Assembly (NCBI GenBank): GCA_018816525.1
Contig: JAHIVV010000006.1
Coordinates: 1-35,801, forward strand
Source of the DNA: Elusimicrobiota bacterium
GTDB lineage: Bacteria > Elusimicrobiota > Endomicrobiia > CG1-02-37-114 > XYA2-FULL-39-19
DNA: 35,801 nt
Direction: 5' to 3'
Each line of letters opens with the position of its first letter. Position 1 is the stretch's first letter. The translations under genes were made by a program, and so were the position numbers. The notes under the pieces were generated by a model. It ran no database searches. It had not been told where the DNA came from and worked only from the letters and a program-made list of their open reading frames with translations. This document shows positions 15,019-22,671 of the stretch, piece after piece.

Positions 15019-16755
15019 ATGAAAAAAATATACCTTTTGGTTTTATCAATTATGTTTTTTTCTTCGCAGGCATTTTGTGATCTTATCATTACGAAAATAT
15101 CAGGTAAAGTAGGAGTCATGTCCGGCGTTAATAAAAGCTGGGTTACTCCAAAACCTTACCAGAAACTTGACCAGGATGATGTTGTGAAAACATTTTCTAA
15201 CGGCAAAGTGGAGCTTCTTTTCGAAGACGGCACTACGGTCTGGCTGAAAGAAAACACGCAGCTGCAGATTGCCCGGTTGCAGAGCGATTCCAGGACTATA
15301 GTATTACAAGCAGGCAGGATCCGCACAAAGGTAATTCCCTTAAAATTCGGTATGAAATTTTCTGCAAAAACGCCGACAGCTGTAGCTTCAGTCCGCGGGA
15401 CCGAGTTTATTTTACTCATGGATGAATCTGTGAGCCAATTACTGGTCATTGCAGGCAAGGTTGATTTTGGGAGCCTTGTATCCCAGCTCACGTCTTTAGT
15501 TGAAGCAGGCAATTCTTCTTTATCTGATTCCCTGGGTAAGATGACTCCGCCACAGCAGATTGAAGGAAATGACCTGCAAGTCGTAAACGATAATAGCTGG
15601 ACCGATTTCAGCGCTCCTGCAGAACAACAAACTGAAGGAACTCCTGCACCTGAGGAACAAAAAACACAAAAAGAAGAAATGAAACAGGATCTGGCTGAAT
15701 TAAGGCAGGAAATCCGCGAGTTGGTTATGGATGTAAAAACGGATGTCGCAACAGCGAAAGAATATACAGACGAAATAAAAGAATCAGATATTTCAACCGG
15801 CAGGACCCTGCGGGATAATTTTGGGAATGTAGTCAGAGTGGAACAAATGATGCTCCGCCCGGACACCAAAACACTGCAATTTATTAATATCACCAAAAGA
15901 AGCGATTATTCATACAAGGGCTATTTCACCTATGACGGGCCTTCCACTGCGCGCATAGATTCAATTGACGCTAAGATAACTTTTAACTTAGCTATGCCTG
16001 AAGATATTACCGACTGGCCTTCTTTTGCTTCTAACAACGATTCCTTGAAGCCTGTAAGCATGACAGTGAAGTTTTCTAACGGCAAAGATTCAATATTGAT
16101 GGATAATACATATTTGGGTGAAAAAACCGATGCCCATGGTAATACGTCAGAAGAATGGGCTCATTCCACGTTGTTTAAAGGTAAAGACGGTGAATGGAAA
16201 TTAGATGATGAGGATTATGAGAAAACGGATTCGTTATATTTTGACCCGGGGGAAGGCATAGACAGCAGCGGAGATGATGTTTTCTGGTCCTGGGCCATTT
16301 CCCCGAAAATAAGGCTTTACCGTGACTTGAACAATGACGGTAAATTCAGCTCCGGCGATACTATTAAATATGTTTATATGGGCAGCGAAGCATACCTTAT
16401 AAATAACAGCGGCGGTATTTTAGCTGCCGCTAATTTTTCTGATTCCAGCGTAAATCCTTTTGTTCTCCTCAAAGAAATAGCTTTTCAGAATGTTATGTTT
16501 TGCAGGATAGGCGACAGCGGCAGCCTGCTGTTTGCAGGAATAAAGGGAGTAGATTCTGAAGATATTCCTATAACTGTGAAGGATACTGTCAGGAACAATT
16601 ACGGTAATTTGAATAATTTTTTTGAGCGGGGCAATCTGGACCTGGTTTACACGCCGGATATTTTCATACCGATAGCCCAGAAGATTGCTTCACAGTTTGA
16701 TAAAATTGATACAGGTTCGAAAAGCGACAAAAATAATAATAGCATGCGTTTATAA
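15019..16755 (+). CDS. Secreted FecR-domain protein
   Basis: The 578-residue protein begins with a signal peptide (MKKIYLLVLSIMFFSSQAFC) and then a FecR domain (about 20-150). That domain has ISGKVGVMSG, FSNGKVELLFEDGTTVWLKE and FSAKTPTAVASVRGTEF. A Pro/Glu-rich stretch and a charged coiled-coil-like helix follow (about 205-255, KQDLAELRQEIRELVMDV). A long unrecognised C-terminal domain (about 260-560) carries an EF-hand-like DLNNDGKFSSGD. In other bacteria FecR domains sense periplasmic signals or bind surface polymers. Here no partner sigma factor is nearby. I chose ATG 15019 because GAGAGG lies five bases before it; the in-frame GTG at 15013 sits inside that ribosome binding site. First gene of an operon with three outer-membrane-type proteins. 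Confidence 0.82.
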   Translation: MKKIYLLVLSIMFFSSQAFCDLIITKISGKVGVMSGVNKSWVTPKPYQKLDQDDVVKTFSNGKVELLFEDGTTVWLKENTQLQIARLQSDSRTIVLQAGRIRTKVIPLKFGMKFSAKTPTAVASVRGTEFILLMDESVSQLLVIAGKVDFGSLVSQLTSLVEAGNSSLSDSLGKMTPPQQIEGNDLQVVNDNSWTDFSAPAEQQTEGTPAPEEQKTQKEEMKQDLAELRQEIRELVMDVKTDVATAKEYTDEIKESDISTGRTLRDNFGNVVRVEQMMLRPDTKTLQFINITKRSDYSYKGYFTYDGPSTARIDSIDAKITFNLAMPEDITDWPSFASNNDSLKPVSMTVKFSNGKDSILMDNTYLGEKTDAHGNTSEEWAHSTLFKGKDGEWKLDDEDYEKTDSLYFDPGEGIDSSGDDVFWSWAISPKIRLYRDLNNDGKFSSGDTIKYVYMGSEAYLINNSGGILAAANFSDSSVNPFVLLKEIAFQNVMFCRIGDSGSLLFAGIKGVDSEDIPITVKDTVRNNYGNLNNFFERGNLDLVYTPDIFIPIAQKIASQFDKIDTGSKSDKNNNSMRL

Positions 16756-16780
16756 AATTTAAGAAAGGTAGACATTTATT

Positions 16781-17530
16781 TTGGTAAGATTAATTGTTGC
16801 TTTCCTGGTTATACTGTCCGCGCAAACCTGCCTTTATTGCGGTGATGATTTTGCATCTTCTGATATAGGCAAGGAAGCGATAAATCTGGGTTTAAAGTTT
16901 TTGGATAATCCCGGAGATTTTCTGTTTAACCTTCATTCCGACAATGTCGATTTCACCCCTGTAATTAAAGATAAAAACGTAACATTAAGGACTAATTTTT
17001 ACCCAACCACTTTTCCAACAACCTGGCTGAATATGAATTTAAAGGTAAAAATACTTTCAGACGGCGGTTTTAGCCCGTGGGTGCCGCAGGTTGATTTATT
17101 GGGCGAATATGGGAAAATGGCGGTTCTTGACATGGTCGCCAGCAGTGCAACAAAACTTTCTAACTCGGATTATGCCATCGGGGTGGTTGTCACCAAAGAA
17201 GTTGCAGAAAACACCAGGCTTTATGCCGGTATAAATTATTCGAAAACAGAACTCATAACCAATTTTGATAAACCTATAGAATTCGGCGCATTCAAATTAA
17301 GCCAGCTTTCAGTAAATGTAGGAGATACATTTATTTTCACGGGTATTGAAAATCAAGTCCGGGAAGACCCGCCAAAACGTGTAGTTGCGCATTTAGGTTA
17401 TGGTTTAAAAACAAAAAAAGTAGTTTCCAGGGTTGCGTGGTATACAAAAAACCTTGAATTAGGTTTTAATATTTATCCCGAGGGCCTGTTTGTAGTTCAC
17501 CCTTTTCTGGCCTGGCATTGGTACTTTTGA
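16781..17530 (+). CDS. Exported protein, probable small outer-membrane beta-barrel
   Basis: The 249-residue protein starts with a TTG codon, supported by AAGAAAGGT about 10 bases upstream and by the hydrophobic N-terminus it gives (VRLIVAFLVILSAQTCLYC), a signal peptide. The rest alternates polar and hydrophobic residues in strand-like blocks (NMNLKVKILSDGG, YAIGVVVTKEVAEN, RVAWYTKNLELGFNIYP) and ends in the aromatic WHWYF, as outer-membrane barrels do. I recognise no family. It lies between the FecR gene and another barrel in the same operon. Confidence 0.65.
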   Translation: MVRLIVAFLVILSAQTCLYCGDDFASSDIGKEAINLGLKFLDNPGDFLFNLHSDNVDFTPVIKDKNVTLRTNFYPTTFPTTWLNMNLKVKILSDGGFSPWVPQVDLLGEYGKMAVLDMVASSATKLSNSDYAIGVVVTKEVAENTRLYAGINYSKTELITNFDKPIEFGAFKLSQLSVNVGDTFIFTGIENQVREDPPKRVVAHLGYGLKTKKVVSRVAWYTKNLELGFNIYPEGLFVVHPFLAWHWYF

Positions 17531-17545
17531 GGAATAATTTTTAAA

Positions 17546-18754
17546 ATGCAAAATACAAAGATAAAAATTCTTACAATCCTTTTGCCGCTTATGCTCTGTT
17601 GCTCACTGCTTAGAGCGGCGTCGGTTGCGCCCTATTACGATTTTCAGTTTACCCAAGGCGCGGCGATACCTTCAAGAGGCAGTTCAGAATTTTCCTTGAA
17701 TCTGGTAAATGATGTCGGCCTGCTTGCTAAAATTCATCCCAGGCATACTTTAGTCGGTTTTTACGAAATAAAATATGTAGGGCCGGGGTTGACGCAGGAA
17801 GAAGGTGAAAGTTTCTCTGACAGGTATATGGACTATTTGTTGGTAGTAAGGCATAACTGGGTTTATAATAACAAGTACACTTTTAAGGCGCAATTGGACA
17901 ATATGATTGAAAACCGCAGAACCGGCGCCAATGAAGCCTGGGGTTACGGCCTATATGATTATGTCAGATCCGGGGGTATGGTTGATGCAGAAATAAATTT
18001 TGAAACTTTTAAATTGGATTCAGCAATTCAATACAGCGTTTTGACTTTTCCTAACTATACCGATCTCGTTTCTGAATTGCAGTCCGGTTCAGCTGATGCA
18101 GAATCCCAGTCCGGGAAACAGGACCATAACCTTATACAGATCCGGTCCAATTTGGATTATGAGGAAAACAGGTTTAGTTTCGGCCTTACCCTTCAAAACT
18201 ATATAAAACAGAAAGTCATAACAAATGTTACTCAGCCTGACGGTACCTATTATTCTTCCGACCTGCAGAGGGACATTATCTTGAACCTGGGGGCGGAAAG
18301 AACCCAAAAGTTTTCTGAAAGCATAATAATGAATATGTTTATTAGTTACAAAAACAGAGGGTCAAACCAGAACTATCAGCATTTTTTAACAGCCGGGTCA
18401 ACCGTTCCAGTATCCTATCAGGCTGATTTTAACAGTTACTCTGAAATATCGGCTGGTTTTCCGGTTACTTTTGCTTTGGCAAAAAAATGGGATTTTGTTT
18501 TCAGTCCGGAATACAAATATAAATTTTATTCCTCCCGTTCTCCGAGAGATGAAAATAATTTATTTGTCGGCGGCAGGCAGAGCACTACATTGTTCTTGTT
18601 GTCTTTTGCATTTAATAAAAAGTCAAGCGATGTTTCCACCACCTCTCTTTTCTACACTTTCCAGCAGCAATCTTCAAATATGAAGTTTGAAAAGTACATG
18701 CCTTATAACTATTCAGGCCACTTTATTGGGATAAGATACTCCTTAAGATATTAA
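17546..18754 (+). CDS. Exported protein, probable outer-membrane beta-barrel
   Basis: The 402-residue protein has a signal peptide (KIKILTILLPLMLCCSLLRA) and then many amphipathic strands, such as FSLNLVNDVGLLAKI, RFSFGLTLQNYI and SIIMNMFISYKNRG. The C-terminus is FIGIRYSLRY, with a final aromatic residue. This pattern suggests a barrel of perhaps 14-16 strands, but I do not recognise a family or substrate. A GAGGAATAA ribosome binding site overlaps the end of the preceding gene, and spacing of 15 bases puts it in the same operon. Confidence 0.65.
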   Translation: MQNTKIKILTILLPLMLCCSLLRAASVAPYYDFQFTQGAAIPSRGSSEFSLNLVNDVGLLAKIHPRHTLVGFYEIKYVGPGLTQEEGESFSDRYMDYLLVVRHNWVYNNKYTFKAQLDNMIENRRTGANEAWGYGLYDYVRSGGMVDAEINFETFKLDSAIQYSVLTFPNYTDLVSELQSGSADAESQSGKQDHNLIQIRSNLDYEENRFSFGLTLQNYIKQKVITNVTQPDGTYYSSDLQRDIILNLGAERTQKFSESIIMNMFISYKNRGSNQNYQHFLTAGSTVPVSYQADFNSYSEISAGFPVTFALAKKWDFVFSPEYKYKFYSSRSPRDENNLFVGGRQSTTLFLLSFAFNKKSSDVSTTSLFYTFQQQSSNMKFEKYMPYNYSGHFIGIRYSLRY

Positions 18755-18784
18755 AATCTGCTGTAAATCATGGGGGATAATTCT

Positions 18785-20428
18785 ATGTTCTCAAAAAAAA
18801 TTGTTTTAAAAACAACAATGGTTTTTTCGTTGTTGGTTTTTTCAACGGGAACTTTATTTTGTACTCCGTTTATCGTTGCAGGCCCCAGGGCTTTGGGCCT
18901 GGGCGGGGCTTATACAGCTATCGCCCAAACATCTTTGGGCGCCTACTGGAACCCGGGAGCCTTGGATTTACAGGAGGGGTTTGATTTGAAATTTAATTTT
19001 GGCGCCGGCGCGGAAATTACGGGGAATTTGTTGGAAAATGCAAATAATATTGTAAAATTCAGCGATCAGTTTTCACAATTACAGAGTTCCCAGAAAAACG
19101 GCAGCGGGCTGGATATTAAACAAATAGGCGCCATTTCTTCCGCAATAAAAAACCTTAAGGGCGTAGGCGCTGCGGGCAATGGAACGATTATAAATATTGC
19201 AGGAGGTTTAGGTGTAAGAGTAGGTAAATATGTGCTGACTGTGAATAATTACTCGTTAATCGGCATCAGGCCTTATACGGAAATTTATGGTTTTTACCTT
19301 GGTTCAGGCACGTTCAATGTGCCGACAGGTTCCAGATTAAGGTCAGGTATCTTGTCTCACGGAGACAGCAGCCAGAATTTTGAAGGTATCAACATCAGCA
19401 CTGAATTCATTAATTCCCCGGATGCGCAATATACTGATGAAACAGCACAGATAAAGACACAGCTTGACTGGTTGTTGCTCGATTTGAAAAAAGCTGGTGT
19501 TGAAGTTCCAGCAACTTTGCCAGACGGTACTCCTTTTACAACAGATATGATTGCGAATGTTCTTGTAAACACAGCAGTCAATAACGGCTCCACCGAACAG
19601 GACTTGAAAGATTCAATAGCCATTATAGAAGAAAGCAAGCCTATCCTTGAACTTGTTTTAGGTTCGGCAGATCCCCGGAATTCTTTTTCCAATAATAAGT
19701 CAAACCTTACTATACGCGGTTTAAGTGTTACTGAAATTGGTTTAAGCGCAGCTTGGCCGCTATACTTTAAGGATTTATACTTGGGCGGTACATTAAAGAT
19801 GATGATGGGCCAGACAGGATTTTATAGAAAACTTCTTTTTGAAAATACCGGCGGTGATAACAAAGTTGGCCTTGATGATTCTGTGTCGGATATGTCAAAA
19901 AATACAAAAAATTCATCCCAGTTTGGTTTTGACCTTGGTTTTTTCTATGATAAAAAGCAGGATTGGCGTTCATCTTTTGGTTTGACTCTAAAAAATATCA
20001 ACAGCCCGAAATTCGCAATGCCTGAAGCTGCGCTTTCATACGGAGAGGACACAATTACCCTTGACCCTCAGATAAGAGCCGGTGCGGCTTTTTATCCTTT
20101 AAACTGGATTTTGCTTTCAAGCGATATTGATATTACAAATAATACAACGCTGATTCCGGATTATAACAGCAGGTATTGGTCCCTGGGAGTGGAAATTAAT
20201 TTAGTAAATGAATCTTATTTCAATCTGCCCCTGCGTTTTGGTATGATGAAAAATCTTGCCTCAACCAAGGATACTTCAGCATATACTGCAGGAATAGGTT
20301 TAAATCTGGGCCGCTTTGTTATAGATTTGTCAGGGGCTATGAGTACTACAATGACAAAGATTGATACGGATTCTTCAGGAATCCCTTCAAACGTTTCCGG
20401 CCAGTTGGGCCTGGGGCTTGAATTTTGA
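18785..20428 (+). CDS. PorV/TraF-like outer-membrane barrel protein
   Basis: The 547-residue protein has a signal peptide (about 1-27) and then GPRALGLGGAYTAIAQTSLG with AYWNPGAL. This N-terminal motif is shared by PorV-type, FadL-type and TraF_2 (PF13729-like) barrel proteins. The C-terminus GQLGLGLEF ends in an aromatic. A non-barrel insertion of about 100 residues (roughly 200-290, rich in D, T and S) lies between strands. In Bacteroidota, PorV is the shuttle that binds the SprA translocon, and a SprA-like gene is close by here, but the link is inference. I chose ATG 18785 because GGGGGAT lies about seven bases before it; the ATG at 18770 includes that site. It ends one base from the lptG stop (convergent). 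Confidence 0.7.
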   Translation: MFSKKIVLKTTMVFSLLVFSTGTLFCTPFIVAGPRALGLGGAYTAIAQTSLGAYWNPGALDLQEGFDLKFNFGAGAEITGNLLENANNIVKFSDQFSQLQSSQKNGSGLDIKQIGAISSAIKNLKGVGAAGNGTIINIAGGLGVRVGKYVLTVNNYSLIGIRPYTEIYGFYLGSGTFNVPTGSRLRSGILSHGDSSQNFEGINISTEFINSPDAQYTDETAQIKTQLDWLLLDLKKAGVEVPATLPDGTPFTTDMIANVLVNTAVNNGSTEQDLKDSIAIIEESKPILELVLGSADPRNSFSNNKSNLTIRGLSVTEIGLSAAWPLYFKDLYLGGTLKMMMGQTGFYRKLLFENTGGDNKVGLDDSVSDMSKNTKNSSQFGFDLGFFYDKKQDWRSSFGLTLKNINSPKFAMPEAALSYGEDTITLDPQIRAGAAFYPLNWILLSSDIDITNNTTLIPDYNSRYWSLGVEINLVNESYFNLPLRFGMMKNLASTKDTSAYTAGIGLNLGRFVIDLSGAMSTTMTKIDTDSSGIPSNVSGQLGLGLEF

Positions 20429-20429
20429 T

Positions 20430-21530
20430 TTATTTCGAAATTTTGGTGAAGAGTGTTATTCCGGTCAGCAGGAATACAATATTGCACAACCACGCGCCAA
20501 GAACAGGCGGCAGGATTCTGGCCTCGCCTAAAACCCTTCCTAAAGACATCAGCGTCCAGTAAAAGAAGGATATAACAAGTACATACCCAACCCCTCTTAC
20601 TTTTGCATATTTCCCGCCTAATCCCAGGGCCAAAGGCAATCCTAAAAACATAACAACCAGGCTTGAAAACGGGTATGAAAATCTTAATTGGTAGGCTACT
20701 GTCTGTTTAATAGCCGGTTGTGACGCATTTTTCAGCCTCATTATTTCATCTTTAAGCTCATAAGTGGTCAATAAATCAATATCAGTTTTTGCCGGGATAA
20801 AATCTTCCGGTTTTTCAGGTATAGTAAGTACTTTTTCTGCCAGTTTCTTTTCGGAGAGCAGTTCCCTGCCGCCGTCAGTAAATTTGCGTTCCGTAACATA
20901 TTTTAAAACCCATTTTCCGTTGTTGTAAATCATCTGCCTGGCGAAAGTTTGTTCAATCAATGAATATTTAGAATTGAATTTATCTATTATGACATTATAA
21001 ATTATGCCGGTTTTTGGGTCAAAAGCATCAATGGAAAAGTTCCTGCCGTCTAAACTATGGTAAACAATTCCTTTATGTTGAAGCGCGGGGCCTTCGGCCT
21101 GTTTATTGTAAAGCCCGATTTCGCGCATCTGGATTGTTTTAGCAAATCCCCTGGGTACAAGTTCGTTATTGAGGACTATTCCAAAGAGAACCAGCACTAA
21201 CCCTGCCAAAAATACGGGCGCAAAAAGAGAAGGCAGGTTTATTCCACAGGACTTGATTGCGGTAATTTCGTTATCATGGGACAAGCGGTTTAAAGAAAAA
21301 ACAATGCCTACCAGCACGGCAACAGGCATAGAATCCTTCAGCCACATGGGCAGAAGAGCCCCCATATATTTTAGAATAAAGGCAAACGAAGCCTTGAAAC
21401 TTATAAAGTCAGGCAGGCGGAAGAAAAATTCAGAGAGAAGAAAGATTAAACAAAAAAATGCCAGCCCGAACAGGAAAGATTCCAGGAATTCTTTTAGTAT
21501 GTATTTTTTTAAGATATTTTTTTTGTTCAT
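20430..21530 (-). CDS. lptG: LPS export permease LptG-like
   Basis: The 366-residue protein is a YjgP/YjgQ-family permease that, with LptF and the ATPase LptB, extracts LPS from the inner membrane. It has the usual plan: three N-terminal helices, with FLFGLAFFCLIFLLSEFF, a conserved MPVAVLVGIVFSLNRLSHDNE, a periplasmic jelly-roll (about 130-270) and three C-terminal helices, with PFSSLVVMFLGLPLALGLGG. The start at 21530 overlaps the upstream lptF stop by ATGA; the open frame runs 21 codons further upstream but lies inside lptF. Which of the pair is LptF and which LptG is assigned by order only. Confidence 0.88.
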   Translation of the reverse strand: MNKKNILKKYILKEFLESFLFGLAFFCLIFLLSEFFFRLPDFISFKASFAFILKYMGALLPMWLKDSMPVAVLVGIVFSLNRLSHDNEITAIKSCGINLPSLFAPVFLAGLVLVLFGIVLNNELVPRGFAKTIQMREIGLYNKQAEGPALQHKGIVYHSLDGRNFSIDAFDPKTGIIYNVIIDKFNSKYSLIEQTFARQMIYNNGKWVLKYVTERKFTDGGRELLSEKKLAEKVLTIPEKPEDFIPAKTDIDLLTTYELKDEIMRLKNASQPAIKQTVAYQLRFSYPFSSLVVMFLGLPLALGLGGKYAKVRGVGYVLVISFFYWTLMSLGRVLGEARILPPVLGAWLCNIVFLLTGITLFTKISK

Positions 21531-22624
21531 CTTTTTAATAATTTTATCATCAAAAATAATCCTACTGTAAAAGCGCAAATATTCGGCAGCCAAAGCACAA
21601 GAGCGATAGGCAGTTTCGGGATTCTTTCAGTTGCGGAAATGGAACCGATTAAAATAAAGTAGTATGCGCAGATTATTCCCAGGCTAAGGGCGAACCCTAC
21701 GGTTCTTCCGCCCCGATTTGTTATTATGCCCGTAGGCAAGCCGATAAGCACCAGGCATAATGCGGCAAAACCTATTACCCACCTTAAATTATATTCGGTT
21801 TCAAATCGCGCTGTTTCTGTTTTATGCTCCCTGGCAAATTTAATTTCTTTCAACAGGTCTTCCGAGGAAATTTCTCTTAAGGTCGAAGCTGCCTGTGCAT
21901 TATTTTTTTGTTCTTCGAACAAAGAAATAGTTATGAGGTAATTATCAAAAGCAAATTGAGTGAGTTTTTCTGAATCGTCAGAAGAGGTGGCCTGCAATAT
22001 TCCGTCTTTTAAATTGAAAGTTATAGCGTTTTCTGCGATGTTCGCAGTACCTGATTTTGCAATTATCTGCGTATTTCCAGCAGGGGGTGATATTTTATAA
22101 ATATTCACGCCGCGGAGCTCATTAGCGTTGTTATCTATTTCATTGATATAAATACGGTAGTTTCCCAGTTTGGTAAGGGCCTTTTCCTCAAATTTCATTA
22201 GGGGTTGTTTTTTCGCAATCGTAAAATATATACGTGAAAATTCAGAATGTATTTTCGGAAGCACTTCAAGATTCAGCCAGGAAAGCATAAGGCTTAAAAC
22301 AAGAGCCAGCAGTAACGGCTGGAAAGTAAACCTGAAAGTATTGATGCCCGCGGAACTAAGGGCTGTTATTTCACGGTCTTCTGACATTCTTCCATAGGTA
22401 AGCAGTACAGAAAAAAGCAGAGACATCGGCACCGTGACGGTGAAAAGCGACATGACAAGGTATGTTATTAACTGTGTAACAACCAATACTCCTGCGCCCT
22501 TGTTTATCAATAAATCCATAAGTTGGAACAGATTGTTCAGCACTAACACGAAAGTAAAGACAATCATTCCAATAACGAAGGATTTTATTGATTCTTTATA
22601 AATATATTTCGTCAAAATATTCAT
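21527..22624 (-). CDS. lptF: LPS export permease LptF-like
   Basis: The 365-residue protein is the first gene of the LptF/LptG pair. N-terminal helices include SFVIGMIVFTFVLVLNNLF and the conserved VPMSLLFSVLLTYGRMSEDRE. A periplasmic beta domain covers about 125-250, and the three C-terminal helices include GFAALCLVLIGLPTGI. Together with LptG it forms the transmembrane part of the LPS transporter; lptB, lptC and lptA are not in the window. The predicted start of transcription is two bases before the ATG, from a promoter divergent from sprA. Confidence 0.88.
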   Translation of the reverse strand: MNILTKYIYKESIKSFVIGMIVFTFVLVLNNLFQLMDLLINKGAGVLVVTQLITYLVMSLFTVTVPMSLLFSVLLTYGRMSEDREITALSSAGINTFRFTFQPLLLALVLSLMLSWLNLEVLPKIHSEFSRIYFTIAKKQPLMKFEEKALTKLGNYRIYINEIDNNANELRGVNIYKISPPAGNTQIIAKSGTANIAENAITFNLKDGILQATSSDDSEKLTQFAFDNYLITISLFEEQKNNAQAASTLREISSEDLLKEIKFAREHKTETARFETEYNLRWVIGFAALCLVLIGLPTGIITNRGGRTVGFALSLGIICAYYFILIGSISATERIPKLPIALVLWLPNICAFTVGLFLMIKLLKR

Positions 22625-22632
22625 ACTCAGAA

Positions 22633-22665
22633 ATTATAGCAAAAAAGCGAAAAATTCGCTATAAT
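22633..22665. promoter_or_regulatory. Mirror-symmetric divergent promoters of lptFG and sprA
   Basis: ATTATAGC (22633-22640) and GCTATAAT (22658-22665) form an inverted repeat whose arms contain the -10 boxes of the minus (22638-22633) and plus (22660-22665) promoters, 21 bases apart. Inside is a second inverted repeat, GCGAA-AAA-TTCGC. Each -35 region (TAGCAA and TAGCGA, poor matches) overlaps the opposite -10, so the two promoters cannot be bound by polymerase at the same time. Start sites fall at 22626 (minus) and 22672 (plus). Confidence 0.6.
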
Positions 22666-22671
22666 ATTCCC

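Noticed and set aside
15156-15896. Long minus-strand open frame (246 codons) opposite the FecR gene
   Set aside because: It lies fully opposite a gene with a signal peptide, ribosome binding site and domain match. Its translation is Ser/Thr/Cys-rich with no motif, typical of an antisense shadow.
18770-18784. Earlier ATG for the PorV-like gene
   Set aside because: Its first codons include the GGGGGAT ribosome binding site of the ATG at 18785.
22588-22671. Upstream ATG for the SprA-like gene
   Set aside because: It would put the promoter and the palindrome inside the coding region and bury the signal peptide 28 residues in. The GTG start removes both problems.
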